Notes: generated by a model from the letters alone, not told the origin. Shown: positions 1-7,166, numbered from the stretch's first letter. The stretch: DNA of 9,342 nt from Gemmatimonadota bacterium (GCA_031127185.1 JARIET010000093.1:1-9342), one strand, 5' to 3'. Made by a program: numbers and translations.

Positions 1-1464
1 GGCCGCGGTCAGTCGCGATCGCCCTCCACCGGTCACGGGGACTGTCCAGAGATCGCGGCCATAGAGCGACGAATCGCTCGAGTGGTAGACGAACCGTGTT
101 CCATCGGCCGAGAGCGCGACGTCAAACACTTCCCACTTGCCGAGTCCCGTGGGCTCCTGACGGCCAGTTCCATCCGCGGCGGCCGTGTGAATCTGCGCCC
201 AGCCATTCGTCTCGCTCACCCAGTAGACGCGGCGGCCGTTATCGTAGAAGCCAGCGCAGCCAAAGCTGCACGGCCCTCCAACCCAGGCGCTGTCGCGCAT
301 CACTTCGACAGGCTTGATGTTGCCGGTCGCGCCATCGATGACGGAGAGCTGTCGCGTCTTCCAACTGCGCGTCGTCGCAACGATGAGCGCGGTGGTTCCG
401 GTTGCGTTCCAGTCGACGATGGTCTGGGTGGCCGGGATTCCCGTCTCGCCTGTGATCGGCTGGAGCCAGACGACCTCACCGCGCGGCAGCGTCATGAACC
501 CCATGCGCCCGGTGCCCAGCGCGTCGCCGACATTCGTGCGTGCAGGGATGTTCTCGGTGTAGCCGCTCGACGTCACGTAGTTCGGGACGATCGTGGAGCG
601 CGGGTCGCTGGCGGGCACAGTGGTCGTGAAGAGCACGGCGTTGCCCGACGGACTCAGGGAGAGCTGTGCCACACGCTCATTCGCCGGCAGATTCACCGTT
701 GCCGGAAGATCTGGATCGGTACGCGTCTCGGCACGGCGGATGGAATCGGCGCGCGCCCGATCACGCACCACGGCGAAGAGACGGCGCTGGTCCTCTTCGA
801 GTGCAGTGCGTTGCGGATTCCCGCCACGGCCCCGTCCGCCCTGACCTGCGGCAGTCGGTGGGGCCGCACCGCGGCCACCCGCGCCGCCACGCCCACCGAC
901 GGGCGCGGTCGCCGCGCCGGCGTCGCCGCCGGTGCGAATGTCGGTGAGTTGCTCCACGGCGCCATCCGTGAGATCGACCGCAAAAACATTGCCGTCGCGC
1001 ACAAAACTCACGCGCCGAGCATCCGCCATGAACCGCGCATTGGATTCAGCACCCGAGGTCTCCGTCAGGCGCCGCACCGAGTTGGCCCGCATATCCACGA
1101 GCCAAAGGTCACCGCGCACTTCGGTCAGTTTCCGCGAGCGATCCGCTGAGAGCACGCCATTGGCCACGAGCGGCGCGATGCGGTCCATCTCCGCGTCAGG
1201 CACGCGCTCGGGCGTCGCGCCATTCTGCGCCCGCACCCGGTACGGACGTGGCGTGTCGCGCCAGTCGCTCCCTGCCGGCAGCCAATTGAAATAGATCCAC
1301 TGCCCGTCGGGCGACCACCGCACCTGACCCGGCTCGCGGCCGAAGTGCTCGGGGCCGCGCATGATGTTGGGGATGGTGAGGTCGAACTTCGGGGCGGGGG
1401 TCGCCTGCGCGGCAAGAGCGGCAGGGATCAGCAGCGCGCCGAGAGTCAGGGATCGCATCGTCAT
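1..1464 (-). CDS. Exported S9 family (DPP IV-like) peptidase, N-terminal part, cut by window edge
   Basis: The first 488 residues are visible. The C-terminal alpha/beta-hydrolase domain with the Ser-Asp-His triad would lie beyond base 1, so catalysis cannot be checked. A signal peptide covers residues 1-20 (hydrophobic LTLGALLIPAALA, then AQ), so the enzyme is probably periplasmic or secreted. The rest is a beta-propeller of the DPP IV N-terminal type: RWSPDGQWIYF at 49-59, LSLSPSGNAVLF at 268-279, VYWVSETNGWAQIH at 413-426 and DVALSADGTRFVY at 448-460. A Gly/Ala/Arg-rich stretch at 179-217 followed by a charged helix at 219-249 interrupts the propeller. I do not see the DPP IV double-Glu loop that fixes the dipeptide N-terminus, so aminopeptidase or oligopeptidase activity is as likely. 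The start overlaps the upstream ATPase stop as ATGA, which favours ATG 1464 over ATG 1458 and suggests coupled translation. The expected full length is about 750-800 residues. Confidence 0.88.
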   Translation of the reverse strand, partial: MTMRSLTLGALLIPAALAAQATPAPKFDLTIPNIMRGPEHFGREPGQVRWSPDGQWIYFNWLPAGSDWRDTPRPYRVRAQNGATPERVPDAEMDRIAPLVANGVLSADRSRKLTEVRGDLWLVDMRANSVRRLTETSGAESNARFMADARRVSFVRDGNVFAVDLTDGAVEQLTDIRTGGDAGAATAPVGGRGGAGGRGAAPPTAAGQGGRGRGGNPQRTALEEDQRRLFAVVRDRARADSIRRAETRTDPDLPATVNLPANERVAQLSLSPSGNAVLFTTTVPASDPRSTIVPNYVTSSGYTENIPARTNVGDALGTGRMGFMTLPRGEVVWLQPITGETGIPATQTIVDWNATGTTALIVATTRSWKTRQLSVIDGATGNIKPVEVMRDSAWVGGPCSFGCAGFYDNGRRVYWVSETNGWAQIHTAAADGTGRQEPTGLGKWEVFDVALSADGTRFVYHSSDSSLYGRDLWTVPVTGGGRSRLTAA

Positions 1465-2270
1465 GGGAGTTCAGGGTCAGACGTTGTGTCGGTGAGCAGC
1501 TGTCGAATGTACCGCTCGTGGTTGTTCAGGAACGCGCGCGTGATCGTGTAATGCTCGGTTTCCTCATACCGCACCGCGGCCACCGGAGTGGCATCAAAAT
1601 CGTAGATCGTTGCGCCGGGGTAGGCCATCACGATGGGGGAGTGCGTGGCCACGATGAACTGTGCGCCTTGCGCCGCCATGTCGTGCAACATCGCGATCAA
1701 CGCCATTTGACTATGTGGCGACAGCGGCGCTTCTGGTTCGTCGAGCAGGTGCAACCCGCCCGGCACAAACCGGCTCCGGAACAGGGTCAGGAACGCCTGG
1801 CCGTGGGAGTTCGCGTCGAGGTCGGCGCCATACCGGCGTTCCATCTCGGCCAGCGAGTTGCTCAAGGGCCCGGATGCGAGCGCCAGCGCTCGCGTCGAGC
1901 GTCCCTTGTACCGCGCGGGCAACTCAGCGAGCTCTCGCTGCAACTCGGCCCGGTCCGCAGCCAGCTTCTTTGCATAGCCAAAGAAGTCTTCGGCGCGCAG
2001 AAAGAACCCGCGCCGCGTTCGTGCATTCCACGTGAGATGCAACGCCTTTCCCAGCGTGCGGGCCGCGGCGAGCGTCTCGTCGTGCGCCATGCTTCCGCTG
2101 CCAACGGCCGGAAGTCCGGCCGCCGCGGCAATCGCTTCCATCAGCGTGCTTTTGCCAGACCCGTTCGCGCCCACAAAGAAGGTGATTGGCGTCGGAAACG
2201 CCATTACCGGCAGTGTGCGCACCGCCGGCACCGAAAACGGGAAGGGCGCCGCCTCTTCGGGCGCGCGCAT
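1461..2270 (-). CDS. AAA/ABC-type ATPase, COG3910-like, single NTPase domain
   Basis: This is a cytoplasmic nucleotide-binding protein of about 269 residues with no membrane segment. Walker A is GANGSGKST at 34-42. The family motif usually written SHGE reads SHGQ at 155-158. Walker B is LHLLDEPE at 173-180 (D177, catalytic E178), followed by an ABC-like LSPHSQ, and the H-loop is VATHSP with H210. A short charged helical insert at about 93-125 separates the lobes. The layout matches the small stand-alone ATPases related to Rad50/SMC and OLD heads, whose biological role is poorly known. The start is uncertain. ATG 2270 has GGAG ten bases upstream; GTG 2279 and TTG 2369 (inside the cstA end) are in frame and would add a first beta-strand (LRSVAL) that relatives often have. 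It lies 76 bp after cstA if ATG is used, and its stop overlaps the peptidase start, so it is probably co-transcribed with both. Confidence 0.85.
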   Translation of the reverse strand: MRAPEEAAPFPFSVPAVRTLPVMAFPTPITFFVGANGSGKSTLMEAIAAAAGLPAVGSGSMAHDETLAAARTLGKALHLTWNARTRRGFFLRAEDFFGYAKKLAADRAELQRELAELPARYKGRSTRALALASGPLSNSLAEMERRYGADLDANSHGQAFLTLFRSRFVPGGLHLLDEPEAPLSPHSQMALIAMLHDMAAQGAQFIVATHSPIVMAYPGATIYDFDATPVAAVRYEETEHYTITRAFLNNHERYIRQLLTDTTSDPELP

Positions 2271-2346
2271 GAGCGCCACGCTCCGAAGCTGCGACGCCCC
2301 CGTTCCCGCAGGACTGCCAACTACGGCTGTACCACCCCGCGCAGGG

Positions 2347-4425
2347 CTAGTGCGTCGGGGTCTGGGCAAATGCGCTACGCGGCTGATACGGCACTTCCGT
2401 GCTGACCGGTGCCTTGCGGCCACTCAACACGGCCAGCCATTCACGGATGGACGCCGTGAGAATGACAATCACGGCAATCAGGAAGAACGCCGCCACGGCC
2501 GCGTCGAGGCGGTCGTTGAAGATCATCCGGTTGGCGTTCGCAATGGTCGCTGCGCCCGGCGGCAGTTCGCCCCGGTCCAGGAATCCCTGCACCCACTTGG
2601 CGTGGGAAAGGAACCCGAGCTTCGGGATGTCCGAGAAAATCTTCTGGTAACCGGCCGTCATATTGACGATCGTCAGCCAGGTGAGCGGAATCAACGTGAG
2701 GAATGCGTACTTGGCTTTGCCCATCTTGATGATGATGGTGGTGCCGACGCAGAGCGCGATGGCCGCGAGCAGCTGGTTCGAAATTCCGAAAAGCGGCCAG
2801 AGCGTATTCACGCCGCCGAGCGGATCCGTCACACCCTGATAGAGGAAGTAGCCCCAACAGAGCACGACCATGGCGCTGGCCCCGATGGACGCTGGCATCC
2901 ACGACACCCGACCGAAGGGCTTCCAGATGTGCCCGCCCAGATCTTGCAGCATGAAGCGTCCGACGCGCGTGCCAGCGTCGAGCGTGGTGAGGATGAAGAG
3001 CGCTTCGAACATGATCGCGAAGTGGTACCAGATCGCCACGGCTGCGCCGCTGCCGAAGACGTTCGCGAAGATGTACGCCATGCCCACAGCCAGCGACGGC
3101 GCGCCGCCGGTCCGCGAGAGCAGGGAGCTTTCCTGCACCTGGGCGGCCATTTCGGTGAGCCGGTCGGGCGTGATCACGAAGCCCCAATTGCTGATCACTT
3201 GCGAAGCGCTCTCCACGGTGGTTCCGATGATGCCAGCCGGCGAGTTGATGGCGAAGTACGCGCCGGGCTCGAGCACGCAGGCGGCAATCAACGCCAGTAC
3301 CGCAACCAGCGACTCGGTGAGCATCGAACCGTAGCCGATCAAACGCGCATCAACTTCGTTCTCGAGCAACTTCGGGGTGGTACCGGAACTGATCAGCGCG
3401 TGGAACCCGGATATGGCTCCGCACGCAATGGTAATGAAAACAAACGGGAAGACCTTGCCCGCAAAGACAGGTCCATCTCCGGTGCTGAAGAACGTCGTCG
3501 TCGCCGGCATCTGCATGGTCGGCAGCAACACGAAGATGGAAATCGCCAGCAAGAAGACCACGCCGATCTTCACAAATGCCGAGAGGTAATCGCGTGGTGC
3601 GAGCAGGAACCAGACTGGCAGCACCGACGCCAGGAAGCCGTAGATCATGATCCAGACGGCGAGCTGCGGGCCCGTCAGCGTGAAGATCGGGGCCAGTGTC
3701 GGATTCTCGGCTACGGCCTTGCCGGCGAAGAGGGCCAGGGCCAGCATGACGAGTCCCATGGCAGTGGCCTCAAGCACCTTGCCCGGGCGCCAGTACCGCA
3801 GGTAGAGCCCCATGATCATCGCGATCGGTACGGAGAGCGCCAGTGTCACGGTGCCCCACGGACTCGACTTGAGCGCATTGGTCACGACGAGCGCGAGAAC
3901 CGAGATCAGGATGATCATGATGCCGAACACCGCCACCAGCGCGGTGAATCCGGCCACGGTGCCGATCTCTTCCTTGGCCATCTGGCCAAGCGACTTGCCG
4001 TCGCGACGCACGGAGGCGCAGAGAATCAGGCAGTCCTGCACGGCGCCGCCAAGCGCAACGCCAACGATGATCCAGAGGAAGCCCGGCAGGTAGCCGAACT
4101 GGGCGGCCAGCGTGGGTCCGATGAGCGGGCCCGGGCCGGCGATTGCCGCGAAGTGGTGTCCGAACACGATCCACTTGTTCGTCGGCACGAAGTCGCGCCC
4201 GTCGGCAAGGCGCACCGCGGGCGTGGCGCGTGTGGCGTCGAGCGCAAACACGTACGACGCGATGATCTTGCTGTAGAAGCGGTAGGCGATCAGGTAGAAG
4301 CAGACTGCCGCCGTGAGGAGCCAGCCTGCGCTGATCGTCTCACCGCGGCTCACCGCGATGAAGCCGACAGTCACCGCGCCGAGAATGGCGATGGCGACCC
4401 AGATAAGCTTTTTGAGGATTTGCAT
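2347..4425 (-). CDS. cstA: Carbon starvation protein A (CstA), peptide/pyruvate transporter
   Basis: The 692-residue, highly hydrophobic protein is close to the length of E. coli CstA (about 700). It has many membrane segments, starting with residues 5-25 and 33-49. CstA-family landmarks are FGHHFAAIAGPGPLIGP at 88-104, LGGAVQD at 125-131, a SSGTTPKLLENE loop in the middle and WPLFGISNQLLAA towards the end. Known members import pyruvate and have been linked to peptide uptake during starvation; they sit in the inner membrane. I place the start at ATG 4425 (MQILKKLIWVAI), because the upstream in-frame ATG at 4515 would add a non-conserved leader that runs into the divergent gene. No Shine-Dalgarno sequence is visible. 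The small YbdD/YjiX partner (DUF466) that follows cstA in enterobacteria is absent here; an ATPase and an S9 peptidase follow instead. Which substrate it carries cannot be told from the sequence. Confidence 0.95.
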   Translation of the reverse strand: MQILKKLIWVAIAILGAVTVGFIAVSRGETISAGWLLTAAVCFYLIAYRFYSKIIASYVFALDATRATPAVRLADGRDFVPTNKWIVFGHHFAAIAGPGPLIGPTLAAQFGYLPGFLWIIVGVALGGAVQDCLILCASVRRDGKSLGQMAKEEIGTVAGFTALVAVFGIMIILISVLALVVTNALKSSPWGTVTLALSVPIAMIMGLYLRYWRPGKVLEATAMGLVMLALALFAGKAVAENPTLAPIFTLTGPQLAVWIMIYGFLASVLPVWFLLAPRDYLSAFVKIGVVFLLAISIFVLLPTMQMPATTTFFSTGDGPVFAGKVFPFVFITIACGAISGFHALISSGTTPKLLENEVDARLIGYGSMLTESLVAVLALIAACVLEPGAYFAINSPAGIIGTTVESASQVISNWGFVITPDRLTEMAAQVQESSLLSRTGGAPSLAVGMAYIFANVFGSGAAVAIWYHFAIMFEALFILTTLDAGTRVGRFMLQDLGGHIWKPFGRVSWMPASIGASAMVVLCWGYFLYQGVTDPLGGVNTLWPLFGISNQLLAAIALCVGTTIIIKMGKAKYAFLTLIPLTWLTIVNMTAGYQKIFSDIPKLGFLSHAKWVQGFLDRGELPPGAATIANANRMIFNDRLDAAVAAFFLIAVIVILTASIREWLAVLSGRKAPVSTEVPYQPRSAFAQTPTH

Positions 4426-4506
4426 CGGAAGAAAATGCGGCTCGGCGGCGGACCCCGCAACCATATAGCCGGGTATGCCGGGGATGGCCCCCATTATGTT
4501 CAACGG
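4426..4506. promoter_or_regulatory. Divergent intergenic region between cstA and the secreted-protein gene
   Basis: These 81 bp separate two divergent starts and must hold both promoters or parts of them. On the minus strand a TATATG at 4467-4462 is a possible -10 box for cstA, which would give a leader of about 30 bases. On the plus strand TATGTT at 4495-4500 faces the other gene. Short G/C runs (GGGG ATGG CCCC around 4480-4491) could form a small hairpin. No convincing -35 element or operator is visible. Confidence 0.4.
4495..4500 (+). promoter_or_regulatory. Candidate -10 box TATGTT, start-codon-proximal
   Basis: TATGTT is followed by exactly six bases (CAACGG) and then ATG 4507. A transcript starting about 7 bases after the box would begin at the start codon, so this looks like a leaderless promoter. 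The same 6-base spacing occurs before the acyl-CoA dehydrogenase gene at 7179. No -35 element is recognisable. Assignment is by pattern only. Confidence 0.4.
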
Positions 4507-5187
4507 ATGACCCAACGTCCTGCCCGCGCAATGCGTTACGGGCGCCAGCGTATCGCACGAGGCTCAATGGCGGGCTTCTCAGGCGTGGCTTTTGCGATTG
4601 CGCTGGCGGCGCTGCCGTTCGGCCCGGATCACGCGGAGGCCCAGGGCGAGCCCCTCGCCCCGTTCGCTGGGCAGAAGGTGTCCGTGATGCCGGTGCAGTT
4701 CCTCCGGGTCGACTCGACAGCCCCGGTGAAGCCCCAGAACTGGGCGAGCGTCCGGCGGGAGTTGGATGATTCGATCGGTGTGGCAATCGCCGAGCGCGGA
4801 ATCGGCAAGAAATGGGCATACGCGGCCGATATCGAACGTATGGCCAAGCGGAACGCAGTGTATGTGAGCGATCCATCCTCACTTGGCGCCGGGGGACTGC
4901 GCAACCGCGCGCTCAAAGCAGGGGAGCCGGCTCCGCCGGTACTGATCAACAACCTTCGGCCGATGATCGCGCTAGGCGACTCGAGGTTTTCCCTGATTCC
5001 TGTGGAACTTGGGTTCGCCGGGTCCGGCGTCGAACGGCACGCGGTCCTTCGATTGGTATTGCTCGACGGCCGCGTGGGCCAGATCGTGTGGTACGCCGAC
5101 CTGCCGGGCGTGGCGTCAGCCAGCTTTGGCAGCGCCGACATCGGCGCCCTGGCTCAGCGCATCGCCGATCTGGTCGTCAGTCGCTAG
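4507..5187 (+). CDS. Secreted protein of unknown function with a signal peptide
   Basis: I do not recognise the family. From ATG 4507 the product has 226 residues. An Arg-rich n-region (residues 4-18) and a hydrophobic core at 22-38 precede an AEA|Q cleavage site near 45/46, so the mature protein of about 180 residues should be periplasmic or exported. The mature part looks alpha/beta: a strand KVSVMPVQFLRV (57-68), an amphipathic helix RRELDDSIGVAIAERGIGKKW (83-103), a basic segment DIERMAKRNAVYVSDP (108-123), then strands SLIPVELGF, AVLRLVLLDG and GQIVWYADLP, and a final helix. The strand-then-helix opening recalls periplasmic TolB-N or CsgG-like folds, but that is only an impression. There is no lipobox cysteine. 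Starts at 4531 (218 residues) and 4567 (206 residues, with GAGG four bases upstream but no positive n-region) are alternatives. I prefer 4507 for its upstream TATGTT box. The same reading frame runs open far upstream, antisense to cstA; that part is not coding. Confidence 0.75.
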   Translation: MTQRPARAMRYGRQRIARGSMAGFSGVAFAIALAALPFGPDHAEAQGEPLAPFAGQKVSVMPVQFLRVDSTAPVKPQNWASVRRELDDSIGVAIAERGIGKKWAYAADIERMAKRNAVYVSDPSSLGAGGLRNRALKAGEPAPPVLINNLRPMIALGDSRFSLIPVELGFAGSGVERHAVLRLVLLDGRVGQIVWYADLPGVASASFGSADIGALAQRIADLVVSR

Positions 5188-5207
5188 GTCGGGGTCGAGA
5201 GGGGCGC

Positions 5208-5213
5208 TAACTT
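5208..5213 (+). promoter_or_regulatory. Candidate -10 box TAACTT upstream of the isocitrate dehydrogenase gene
   Basis: GCTAACTTTCC at 5206-5216 closely matches GCTATCTTTC at 7165-7174 before the acyl-CoA dehydrogenase. Here the gene starts further away, so transcription from about 5220 would give a leader of roughly 59 bases that contains the palindrome at 5231-5244. No clear -35 element is present. The box also lies just 20 bp after the upstream stop codon, as expected for a separate transcription unit. Confidence 0.4.
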
Positions 5214-5230
5214 TCCGGCAGCCGCAGTGA

Positions 5231-5244
5231 CGGCCGTTCGGCCG
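5231..5244. other. Palindrome CGGCCG-TT-CGGCCG in the leader of the dehydrogenase gene
   Basis: Two CGGCCG hexamers, each its own reverse complement, flank TT. As RNA this can fold as a five-pair GC stem with a GUUC loop; as DNA it is a symmetric site that a dimeric regulator could bind. It sits between the candidate -10 box (5208) and ATG 5279. There is no T-tract, so it is a poor intrinsic terminator for the upstream gene. Confidence 0.35.
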
Positions 5245-5278
5245 GATACCACTCGACTTGTCACCCCGCACCACCACC

Positions 5279-6292
5279 ATGACGCTGAATGCAACCCTGA
5301 TCCCTGGAGACGGGATCGGTCCCGATATCACGGACGCCACGCTCCGCCTCATCGATGCCGCCGGCGTGGATATCGCCTGGGACCGGCAGCTCGCAGGAAT
5401 GGCCGCAGTCAACGCGGTTAGCGATCCAATGCCAGACGCCACGCTTGACTCCATCAGACGGACGAGACTCGCCCTCAAGGGCCCCCTCGAGACGCCAGTG
5501 GGGAAGGGATTTCGGTCCATCAATGTCGCGTTGCGAAAGGCGTTCGACCTCTACGCCAACGTGCGCCCGGCCAAGTCTGTCATCCCGGGTCTTCGGTTCA
5601 CGGACGTGGACATCGTCCTCGTGCGTGAGAACACCGAAGGGCTGTACATCGGCATCGAGAACTACATCAAGATCGGCGATGACGAGCGCGCGGCAGCGCA
5701 ATCCGTCGCCGTGGTGACGCGCTACGGGGCCGAACGCATCCATCGCTACGCGTTTGATCTTGCCGTGCGCCTGGGCCGCAAGAAGGTGACGCTCGTCCAC
5801 AAGGCGAACATCCTGAAGCTTTCGCAAGGCCTCTTCCTCGACGTCGGGCGCGAGATCGCCAAGGAATACGCGGGGAAGGTCGCGGTGGAGGAGCGCATCG
5901 TGGACGCCTGCGCGATGGAGCTGGTCTCAAAGCCCGAGCGCTACGACGTGATCGTGACGACCAATCTCTTCGGCGACATTCTCTCGGATCTCACGTCAGG
6001 GCTGGTGGGCGGGCTCGGTCTCACCCCAGGCGCCAACATCGGGAAGGAGGCGGCGATCTTCGAGGCGGTGCACGGGACCGCGCCCGATATCGCGGGTAAG
6101 GGCGTGGCGAATCCAACGGCGGTGATGCTCGCGGCGTGCCAGATGATGGACCACGTGGGCAAGGCCGATGTGGCAACGCGCATGCGGAACGCCATCGAGG
6201 CCACGCTGCGCGAACAGCAGACGGTCACGCGCGACGTCGGCGGGACAGCGACGACGGCCGAATACACCGACGCAGTCATCGCGCGGCTCTGA
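5279..6292 (+). CDS. icd: Isocitrate dehydrogenase, probably NAD-dependent
   Basis: The 337-residue cytoplasmic enzyme belongs to the isocitrate/isopropylmalate dehydrogenase superfamily and would oxidatively decarboxylate isocitrate to 2-oxoglutarate in the TCA cycle. It opens with LIPGDGIGPDIT (7-18). The substrate signature SINVALRKAFDLYANVRP (80-97) has Ser80, Asn82, Arg86 and Arg96 as in isocitrate enzymes, where isopropylmalate dehydrogenases differ. VRENTEGLY (115-123), the catalytic HKAN with Lys175, Asp209, and NLFGDILSD with Asp233/Asp237 for the metal follow. The cofactor loop reads HGTAPDIAG (265-273). NADP enzymes such as E. coli Icd have Lys-Tyr where this has Asp270-Ile271, so NAD is predicted. 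Length and motifs resemble the mitochondrial catalytic subunit. Homoisocitrate dehydrogenase is the main alternative. ATG 5279 (MTLNATLIPG) is preferred over TTG 5258 because the fold begins right after it. No Shine-Dalgarno sequence is seen. Confidence 0.88.
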   Translation: MTLNATLIPGDGIGPDITDATLRLIDAAGVDIAWDRQLAGMAAVNAVSDPMPDATLDSIRRTRLALKGPLETPVGKGFRSINVALRKAFDLYANVRPAKSVIPGLRFTDVDIVLVRENTEGLYIGIENYIKIGDDERAAAQSVAVVTRYGAERIHRYAFDLAVRLGRKKVTLVHKANILKLSQGLFLDVGREIAKEYAGKVAVEERIVDACAMELVSKPERYDVIVTTNLFGDILSDLTSGLVGGLGLTPGANIGKEAAIFEAVHGTAPDIAGKGVANPTAVMLAACQMMDHVGKADVATRMRNAIEATLREQQTVTRDVGGTATTAEYTDAVIARL

Positions 6293-6311
6293 TCGCCACG
6301 CTGACCGATTG

Positions 6312-7145
6312 ATGATCCGCATCCTCCACGTCTCCGATCTGCACTTCGGGAAGCCCAATATCCCTGCGCAGACCGCGGCGCTGGAGGGGACGATTGCGAG
6401 CGAGATGCTCGACGCGATCGTCATCTCGGGCGATCTGTCGCTGCGCACGCGCCACTCCGAGTTCGAGCAGGCGAGCCGGTTTGTGCGCAAATGCGAAAGT
6501 CAGGCGCCGACGCTGGTGATACCCGGTAACCACGACTGCGCCTGGTGGATGTCGCCCATGGGCGTGGGCGACTACTACTCGATGTTCAGCCGGTATCGCG
6601 AGCATATCCGCAGCGACCTCGAACCGCAGCTGAAGATTCCCGGCGCGACCATCGTGGGGCTCAATTCCTCGCATGGCATCCAGCGCTACACGCTGACCAC
6701 GCGGCCGCGCGACCTGTCTGTCGTAGGGGCGGTGCGCGGCCGGCAGTGGGAGCGCGCGCGCCTCGCCTTTGCGATGGCGCCGGCGAACGACGTGAAGATC
6801 GTGGTAATCCACCACAACCTGCTGAAGGGCAAGATCTCCAAGCGTTGGGGGATCGCGTCGCGTGAAATCGGCATCGTCGACGCCGCGCTGACCGGCGCAG
6901 ACATCGTGTGCTGCGGGCACGACCATGAGGAACACGTTGCCGAGGTGGATGTGGCCCAGCGCAAGCTGGTCGTGTCCACGGCGGGGACACTGACCAATCG
7001 CACTCGCGGGGGCAGGCCGGGCGCGTGGAACCTCATCGAGGTGGATGAGGCCGTGATCCGGGTGACTCTGTACGAGTGGAACGGGGCAGCGAACGATTTC
7101 CGGTCGACCAGGAAGAACGCCTATGCGCGGCGGTACGTGGCGTAG
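6312..7145 (+). CDS. Calcineurin-like metallophosphoesterase
   Basis: The 277-residue protein carries the full dimetal signature of this superfamily: SDLHFG with Asp9 and His11, SGDLS with Asp41, PGNHDC with Asn73, His74 and Asp75, IHHNLL with His167/His168, and CGHDHEE with His203 and His205. It has no signal peptide or membrane segment, so it is probably cytoplasmic. The order and spacing are nearest to the Icc/CpdA-like class III phosphodiesterases, but the substrate (cyclic nucleotide, phospholipid-type diester or other) cannot be read from the sequence. It starts 19 bp after the isocitrate dehydrogenase stop with no promoter-like box between, so the two are probably co-transcribed. ATG 6312 is chosen because the first beta-strand and the Asp-x-His motif follow directly; upstream in-frame sequence overlaps the dehydrogenase. 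No Shine-Dalgarno sequence is visible. Confidence 0.88.
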   Translation: MIRILHVSDLHFGKPNIPAQTAALEGTIASEMLDAIVISGDLSLRTRHSEFEQASRFVRKCESQAPTLVIPGNHDCAWWMSPMGVGDYYSMFSRYREHIRSDLEPQLKIPGATIVGLNSSHGIQRYTLTTRPRDLSVVGAVRGRQWERARLAFAMAPANDVKIVVIHHNLLKGKISKRWGIASREIGIVDAALTGADIVCCGHDHEEHVAEVDVAQRKLVVSTAGTLTNRTRGGRPGAWNLIEVDEAVIRVTLYEWNGAANDFRSTRKNAYARRYVA

Positions 7146-7166
7146 GGCACCGTCGGAGCAGATCGC

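Noticed and set aside
814..930. G/C-rich repeated triplets in the peptidase gene as a possible tandem repeat or recombination site
   Set aside because: They are in frame and encode a Gly/Ala/Arg-rich linker with varied codons. No exact repeat unit is present.
82..1149. A 355-residue plus-strand open frame
   Set aside because: It is antisense to the S9 peptidase, which has a signal peptide and propeller motifs. The plus-strand product is low-complexity and shows no domain.
1518..2405. A 295-residue plus-strand open frame
   Set aside because: It is antisense to the ATPase with intact Walker motifs, and its composition is Arg/His/Gln-rich like other shadows.
4470..4495. G/C runs in the divergent intergenic region as a riboswitch or structured RNA
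   Set aside because: Only a four-pair stem can be drawn, and 81 bp leaves no room for a known riboswitch class.
2032..4506. A plus-strand open frame of more than 2.4 kb antisense to cstA and the ATPase, continuous with the secreted-protein gene and giving a 1051-residue translation
   Set aside because: The translated part before 4507 is rich in Arg, His, Asp and Glu with no domain pattern, which is typical of the antisense of a GC-rich membrane-protein gene. cstA on the other strand is unmistakable.
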